The position numbers and the translations under genes were made by a program. A stretch of DNA of 64,000 nt from Heliopora coerulea (taxonomy: Eukaryota > Cnidaria > Anthozoa > Scleralcyonacea > Helioporidae), in assembly GCA_030142905.1 (NCBI GenBank), contig JASJOG010000003.1, positions 1,702,001 to 1,766,000 of the forward strand, written 5' to 3'. A model generated the notes under the pieces. That model searched no databases, was not told the DNA's origin, and saw only the letters and a list, made by a program, of their open reading frames with translations. Numbering within the stretch: the stretch's first letter is position 1; every line of letters starts with the position of its first letter. Positions 58,601 through 64,000 of the stretch are shown one piece after another.

Positions 58601-60902
58601 GAACGCATGTGACTTAGCTTGGGAAACACTATCGTCTACCATAAGTTCCTTTGTTGTATGCCATTCATGAAGCAGTCCTTACTTCTTTGTAAAACGTCTG
58701 AAACAGACTCTTTATATTTTCAATTAACCTGTTGGTAGGTATGAAGAGAACGTATATAGTTATGACGTGTTCAGTCGGATTCGATTCGACCCTAATTTTG
58801 TATTCAAAAATCTCGTCCAACTCACCACTCATGTTTACCAAGTTCTACAATACTGAACCAACCAAACTAATCTGTTTGCAATTTAAATATACCTTTTCAA
58901 CATCCCACTACGGACGTTTGTACTTCTATTGTATTATTTCAGCGCTTTAGATACGCATTCCGAAAGATCCCCAGAACAAAAGCATCTCTGCAATTGCCTC
59001 TCAGATCAACCTCGTCCGTGTGTAATATAAGTAAGTTATTTTGAGACCCCGCGAGGATATGTGATTCATTTACCTGAGGCTACGCCCTCGGTGAATAATT
59101 CACATATCCCCTCGCTCCTTCGAAATAATCTATACATATTTAAATAAACTACCAAAGATAAATTTTGCCTGCCTTAGTAGGCAGTTATCCATAGGTTATA
59201 GCTATTCTCGATGGTTTGTTCACGAGGACTTAACTACCGGATAAGCTGTCCGACCTGTATACAACCGGCCCCTGGTCATATTCGTATAAGGGTCGTATTT
59301 TTCTGGATGCATGATTGACAAATATGACACAACAAATGACTGTAATGTGTTTGTCACTCCACTTACTTGAAACACTAAAGCCTGGTTCACACGAGCGACA
59401 TAAGCATAAGGACAAGATCAATACGAAAACAAAGCATGACATCTCCTCTGGCACTTGCGTATGCTTCAACTATGATCTTAGCTTATGCTTATGCTAACGT
59501 ATGAGCCAGGCTTTAAGCCTGGTTCATACGCGAGCATAAGGACAAAACAAAAGGCAAAACAAAGGAATGACGTTAAGCCTGCGACATAAGGATCATCGTA
59601 ATCATAAACATAAGATTATAGTCCAACCATAGGCCAAGAGCCTAACAAAAGACGAAACAAAGAGAAATTCTTGTTGTTTTATCTTCGGAAGTGCCAGATG
59701 AGATATCATGCTTTGTTTTCGTATTGATCTTGTCCTTATGCTTATGTCGTTGGTATGAACCAGGCTTAAGCTAGCAGATCTGGGTTTGCTCAGTGGTCGG
59801 TCCTTTATCAATAGCATCAAAATAATTGAGCGGAAGGTGCTGTTTTTGCGTCAACATCTAAATGATAAGTTTTTCTCACATCCACCTTCGAAAGCGTGAC
59901 AAAGATAAAATAAATTACGATAAGCATGTTTCTTTGACAGAAAATATACAGTTAGATATTCTAGACACAAACAATGGCAACACCACCGTTATAAGAAAGA
60001 GGACTTGATGCAACACCTGGTAAAAATAAATTGCACGATGATGGACAAATGTTTATACGATAATATGCGCTCTGAAAAAAACTAGATTGATGGTCAATGC
60101 CTTACATATTTTACGTACGTGAAGAGCAGTATCAAACACAAACATTAATGCTTCACGACTTCATAATTAGTATGAAGCAAGACAGTGTGCTTGTATGTAT
60201 TTTCCGACGTAATCTGTTGGGATTAAGAATAAAACGTTAACACATTGGGTGAGCCTATTCCTCACTCCACTGCCAGAGGACTCGGCGTCCTACAGACCTC
60301 CCAACCTTGAGAAGATCAATCTCTGGCCTAATCAGCCCTTTACATCTTCATATAAGAACTTTGACGTTATTAGTTAGGCAGTTGGAGGAGACATCCTCTC
60401 CTTCCAAAATTTATAAGTAAACCAAGCACCTGTTGTTAGAAACCTCCGGTGGTAGTGATGCTTGAGTTAATCCCTTTGCAGGTTTGTTCATATTATTGGT
60501 GCTCTTATATCATATACCTGTACATGATATTTTCTGTCAGTTGGCAAACATTTTTCCTTTGGGTGAGAATCACGCTAAAATAGTGTTATTATTTAGCATT
60601 GCTGGATGATGACCCTCAGACTGCTCACAAACTTCACGTCCAACTTATGGTGGATTATGTTGGAGAGGTAAAGTTAATTTTTAGTCCTTCGGTTACTTTA
60701 TAACGTGCAACAGTTGGTCAAGAAGTACCTTGTAGATTTTTGAACATGTTGATAATGAAAGTGATGTCCATTGATAATAATAATGATACCAGTAATATTC
60801 TAAATCTGTTCTTTTATTTAGGTTAAACAGTGGATGGTTGCTATCAAGAGGTTAATCACTGCAACTGGAAATCTTAACGTGAATACTCAGATTTCTCAAT
60901 GA
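52604..60902 (+). CDS. SRA1: SRA1-like protein (steroid receptor RNA activator family), complete 6-exon gene
   Basis: Exons 52604-52628, 53137-53343, 53966-54900, 56492-56600, 60597-60667, 60822-60902; all GT-AG, phases consistent, 475 codons. The N-terminal signature GDSERGWNDPP matches SRA1 (GNKERGWNDPP). The C-terminal helical SRA1/Sec31 domain is spread over exons 3-6: TSEALEETIIKCSSILK, LEIMKQQWLDEKLSLPVK, AHKLHVQLMVDYVGE and VKQWMVAIKRLI. In mammals SRA1 is both a coregulator RNA and a protein (236 residues in human). This protein is about twice as long because exon 3 encodes ~311 mostly Ser/Thr/Pro/Asn residues. The start is the first of two adjacent ATGs in a 25-base coding exon. Confidence 0.9.
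53137..53343 (+). CDS. SRA1: SRA1 exon 2, conserved GWNDPP motif
   Basis: VISYNGDSERGWNDPPTLPF then LDLRKRVSHQEALTGRK. The acceptor GGAG at 53133-53136 was chosen because it joins exon 1 in phase without stops. Donor GTAAGA. Confidence 0.85.
53966..54900 (+). CDS. SRA1: SRA1 exon 3, Ser/Thr/Pro-rich expansion and first domain helix
   Basis: Acceptor CATAG. It begins LSKLTLEQQQTAF, continues with about 290 low-complexity residues rich in Ser, Thr, Pro and Asn (for example SPTSTPTRTHSPCNTS), and ends ALEETIIKCSSILK at donor GTATAG. Upstream in-frame codons 53950-53965 are intronic. Confidence 0.9.
54933..54938 (+). terminator. Intronic poly(A) signal after SRA1 exon 3
   Basis: AATAAA 33 bp beyond the exon 3 donor. 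Reading through the donor adds one Val codon and a stop (GTA TAG), so a short isoform ending ILKV is possible. Confidence 0.45.
55613..56251 (+). mobile_element. pogo/Tigger-like element fragment in SRA1 intron 3
   Basis: Ends are inverted: GTATACCATATTTCATGGC at 55613 and the mirror of CTGTATTTCGTGGTGTAC at about 56251, next to TA. The interior encodes MPPKRQRYKARF (55855) and, after a frame change, LKVVDLAEKSNNSAAG and KLVQDWRKQSDKIK, the N-terminal DNA-binding HTH of pogo-like transposases. No DDE domain is left. Confidence 0.7.
56492..56600 (+). CDS. SRA1: SRA1 exon 4, SRA1 domain helices
   Basis: NREVEDVKKKLEIMKQQW then LSLPVKMSMKLLAK, matching human ALLQEQWAGGKLSIPVKKRM. Acceptor CTGCAG, donor GTACAA. 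Confidence 0.92.
56601..59035 (+). other. SRA1 intron 4, proximal part
   Basis: Open frames at 56686-57000 and 58251-58460 carry no recognisable motif. No transposon domain seen. Confidence 0.45.
59036..59129. repeat. Short imperfect hairpin repeat
   Basis: TTATTTTGAGACCCCGCGAG and a mirrored CTCGCTCCTTCGAAATAA enclose complementary ATATGTGATTCATTTACC / GGTGAATAATTCACATAT. Likely a foldback MITE. Confidence 0.55.
59379..59766. mobile_element. Two adjoining PIF/Harbinger-type MITEs
   Basis: First copy 59379-59512 has termini AGCCTGGTTCACAC / GTATGAGCCAGGCT. The second, about 59515-59766, starts GCCTGGTTCATACGCG and ends TATGAACCAGGC. Both abut TTAA/TAA sequences as expected of TWA targets. 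The right end of the second is an inverted match to the left end of the first (CATAAGCATAAGGACAAG). Confidence 0.65.
60597..60667 (+). CDS. SRA1: SRA1 exon 5
   Basis: ALLDDDPQTAHKLHVQLMVD plus YVGE, aligned with human DAADDIHRSLMVDHVTE. Acceptor TTTAG, donor GTAAAG. Confidence 0.9.
60822..60902 (+). CDS. SRA1: SRA1 terminal exon
   Basis: VKQWMVAIKRLITATGN..., aligned with human VSQWMVGVKRLIAE. TGA at 60900-60902. The C-terminal tail is shorter than in human. Confidence 0.92.
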   Translation, partial: VKQWMVAIKRLITATGNLNVNTQISQ

Positions 60903-62055
60903 AAAGGGGTTATATTTAGTATAAAGTGCTATGCTTTCTATTGGTAAGGAGGAATCGTGTCAGTCCTGCACAGATCATTATTACATACTGTATGTGCAAA
61001 TACAGTACTAACTCGGGTCCAAGAAAATACTTGGGCGGTGTTTTTAGGCAAGTTTAATAATTTCGGGAAAGATACGTTATTTTAAAATAATTCGATGAAA
61101 TTTGAGAAGGGAATTTGTATGTGGTATGTCTCCTTGACATTTTAATGTACACGAAACGCCCGTAATACTTGTTAGTTAAATAGTTAAAGTATTAAATGTA
61201 AAGAAGATAGTTTAAGAAACATTCTAGCACAGTATGATAGAATTATGCATGGTAAACGACATTTTCAAATGATTTACCTTGTAACCACCTAGAACAGTTG
61301 GAGCTGCCTGTCTAGGGCCACTTTGGTTATGGCAAGGTCTGAATATTGGGAATCTTACACTTCTTGTGAGTATCTAAGATCAGTCTTTACGAGATGGTGT
61401 TTCTCTATGCCTGTAAATACCAAAACTTTAATTCACTTTTAAAATTGACAAACAGTGTTCATCACAAATTGATCATTATTGTCGGTATTAGCGACGGCAT
61501 TAATTTTTACAAATTAATGCACTTTTCTGATGTATTTCACTTAATTACTCAGACCTTCTGATGGGCAGTCTCTTAAGCTCTACCCGAATTAGTTACATAT
61601 ATATGCCGTCGGTACGTTTTAGTAGAAATAATTTCCTTGGAAGAGAGAGGACCTTACAGGTGGTGAAACCTTATAAAATGGGAAGTCTATGATTTTTTTC
61701 AACACAAGAATTATTTTATGATATACTAAAAAATGGAACATCTATATACATTAATGTGAAATGTATTTATTGAGATAAATGTATTGAACATGAGTCCTTG
61801 ACTTGTATTTTGATTGTTATTTAAGAGTGAATTTTGTTAGCAATTTATTCCGGCAGCCACGAACATCATACTTCCGTAGAACAGGGCTCCATACCCATGC
61901 CGAAGGCTATAATTCCGCACTCGTGGGCGTAGGTGGGGGAAGCTTTTTATCCTTCGTTGGTCGTTTCCTATTAAATCTGTCAGTTTCCTGGAATATGAGC
62001 TGGTTGACGTCGACTTTTGGTCGTAAAACTTTGTTCCGCCTTTATGCAATATTAT
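60903..62055. other. SRA1 3' flank
   Basis: Likely 3' UTR and intergenic DNA. No recognised gene. Overlapping frames at 61803-62133 on both strands lack motifs. Confidence 0.5.
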
Positions 62056-62547
62056 ACACTTAATGTCTGGTCCCGAGGAAAACAGTTTTGTTTTCCCGAG
62101 ACGAAGTCGAGGGAAACATCGAAACTCGAGCAAAACAAGATGGCGTCCTGTTATGTTTACGTTGCGGAAGAACTTTTTTTCAACAAACTAAGTTGCCGTG
62201 CCAGACAACACCAAAAAAGCAACTAAATTTGGCAATTAAGTATTGAAAGATATGTATTTCTTTTATTTCTTAGCAATAAATAACTCAGGATGTGTTTAAA
62301 AATGGTTTGTTTACAAATGATGAGTGGGCGACAAGCCGACATCCCGTAAAATTGTGAAAAATTCAAAAAAGTGTTCATGAAAACTTTTTTTGCGAGGTAT
62401 ATGCAAAGCAGTTATTCGCGTCAGTGTTGATGAATAGTGTAGATATTTTTCTCGCCGCTTCGCGACTCGGTAAATGTCCACCACTATTCACCTCCACTTC
62501 CGTGAATAATTGTTCTCTGTTTCCCGAGGGACAAGACATTAAGTGTT
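62056..62547. mobile_element. MITE with ACACTTAATGTC termini
   Basis: ACACTTAATGTCTGGTCCC at 62056 mirrors GGGACAAGACATTAAGTGT ending near 62546, each next to CCCGAGG words. Non-coding. Superfamily not determined. Confidence 0.65.
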
Positions 62548-62598
62548 TTGTTATATAGCAACAGACAAGAAAAAAAGAAAATCAGTTAACTCCGACCC

Positions 62599-62786
62599 AG
62601 TGGCGTAAAGGACTATGGGCAGGGTTAGAGCAACTCCTAAGGTTCCCCGACCTCTAAGGGGTCCCTGATGAATCTGTGAAGACAATTGAGATTAAAGTCT
62701 TGAAAAATATGTCTGCACTAAGGGGGGTGACGGGAGCCCCCGAACAAATATCTCCTAAGGACCCCCAGTAGTTTCGTTACGGCACT
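62599..62786. mobile_element. Possible hAT MITE (CAGTGGCGTAA termini)
   Basis: CAGTGGCGTAAAGGAC at 62599 and the mirror of GAGTGCCGTAACGAAAC near 62786, with G/C-rich tracts inside. No 8-bp target duplication could be matched. Confidence 0.45.
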
Positions 62787-63095
62787 CAATAATTTCTCAA
62801 GGTTTTTCGTTGGTGATTCATCTCGTGAAACCTCCATACAAAATACAAAGAGTGTAGTAAAAACACTTTTGACAGCCTTTTGTGTATTTGTCGAATCTTT
62901 TCCCTGTATAAGATCCGGTATTTCATCGTGGGAAAAAATGTGTCCTCGCATGAAACAAACATCCGCTACTGGACTTTGTACTATTTATCGCCGGAATTCA
63001 TGCAACAAAGTTTAATCACGCTATACTGTGTTCACGTGCTGTTGTAGCCCGCTTGGGCAATAATTTTAAAATTGTATCTGCGCGGGATACATTTA

Positions 63096-63757
63096 AGGCT
63101 GGTCCACAATGATCGTAAGTTGTCGCAAGAATTGCACGACTGCTCACAACAGCTCACAACAGCTCACAACAGCCCGCAACTCATGGTTCACAATGGTTGC
63201 AAGAGTTGCAAAGAGTTTACGAGAAAAAAGTTGCGCAACTGCTTGCGATAGTGGTGCACAATGACGTTGCTGTTGCGAGAAGATGACTCAAAATTCGAGG
63301 GGCAAAAAATATTTCTAGTTGTAGCGCGTTTCAGTAGATTCTTACGTTTCTTGGGCGAGAAATTTTTTTGGCAACTATTTGTCTGCTGCTGTATAAACAT
63401 GGCCACATTCAATTCTAACCGAAGACTACAAAAACTACTTCTAGTTTACCTGGTAAAGTGCAGATATGACCGTTGGGTTCGAGAAATACAGGATCCTAGA
63501 TATTATGTTTAGGACATTCAATCCGTGGTAAAGCAACGTACGACACGGTACACATTGCAATCTTCGGTCGCAAGTAGTCGCAAATAGTTGTAACGAGTTG
63601 CAATCGCGTCGCAAAAGTTTAACCGAGTCAAACTCTTGCGACTGCGACCACGACTGTTGAGGGACTGCTGCGACAGTCGCAGCTCCATGTACACTATCAT
63701 ATCTAGTCGTACGACCGTTGTATCGCAAGCTGTCGTGCAACCATTGTGAACCGGGTT
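63096..63757. mobile_element. PIF/Harbinger-type MITE with TTA target duplication
   Basis: Left end AGGCTGGTCCACAATG at 63096 mirrors AACCCGGTTCACAATG ending at 63757, flanked by TTA at 63093-63095 and 63758-63760. The subterminal parts are rich in GTTGCGAC/CACAACAGCT words. Frames inside (for example 63441-63740) are repeat-derived. Confidence 0.72.
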
Positions 63758-64000
63758 TTAGATTTAGCTAATACCACGTGACCACAATTCAACCAATGGC
63801 AGTCAGTGTTATCTCCCGCAAAACTCCAGCTATATAACAACACATAATATGCTCCATCATTAGCTCATTGACAAAATTATAATCCAGCTGCGGCTGCGGA
63901 AAACAGCCGTAATTCCATACAAGATTTAATACCATGAGTTAGTATTAAATGTGTTTTAAATCTTATGTGGTATCAGTAGCTGGTGGTTTATCGTTAGTAC

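Overview
The window is animal nuclear DNA. It is AT-rich, its genes are split by GT-AG introns of up to about 12 kb, and those introns are packed with decayed transposons. Three host genes can be rebuilt exon by exon with all splice phases agreeing: the 3' part of HDAC11 (+, 923-9030), a complete STIM calcium-sensor gene (-, 52078 down to 15618, 12 exons, 696 residues) and a complete SRA1-like gene (+, 52604-60902, 6 exons, 475 residues). STIM and SRA1 are divided head to head by about 525 bp that should hold both promoters. An invertebrate, probably a cnidarian, is my best guess. That rests on the mix of mobile elements (Penelope-like elements, hammerhead-ribozyme repeats, HECT-ligase DNA transposons, BEL/Pao, PIF/Harbinger and hAT MITEs) and is inference only.

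Layout. 1-9030: HDAC11; its introns hold a tandem pair of canonical type I hammerhead ribozymes (2947-3176) and a LINE remnant. 10498-14782: a 4.3 kb DNA transposon with TACGGTGGCCC termini, a perfect 6-bp target duplication, 22-bp subterminal repeats, a HECT E3 ubiquitin ligase gene (+) and a convergent DDE integrase gene (-), both lightly damaged; it resembles the IS3EU superfamily. 15618-52078: STIM. Its introns hold a Tc1-like element, a CpG-rich foldback MITE, a 5-kb BEL/Pao remnant carrying a tRNA-like SINE, a Penelope-like element with hammerhead-like motifs, two kilobase-scale inverted-repeat (foldback) transposons, a hAT transposase remnant, several hairpin insertions and a LINE reverse-transcriptase remnant that is itself interrupted. 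52604-60902: SRA1, with a pogo-like element and MITEs in its introns. 60903-64000: MITEs, no recognised gene.

The most unusual material is the HECT-plus-integrase transposon and its 2.4 kb foldback relative at 41685-44076. The relative keeps the same termini and a piece of the same ligase gene, duplicated as a near-perfect palindrome. The hammerhead dimer is the other highlight. Cellular roles: STIM senses ER calcium and gates Orai channels, HDAC11 is a class IV deacylase, and SRA1 is a small helical protein/RNA coregulator. Nothing suggests the three act in one pathway.
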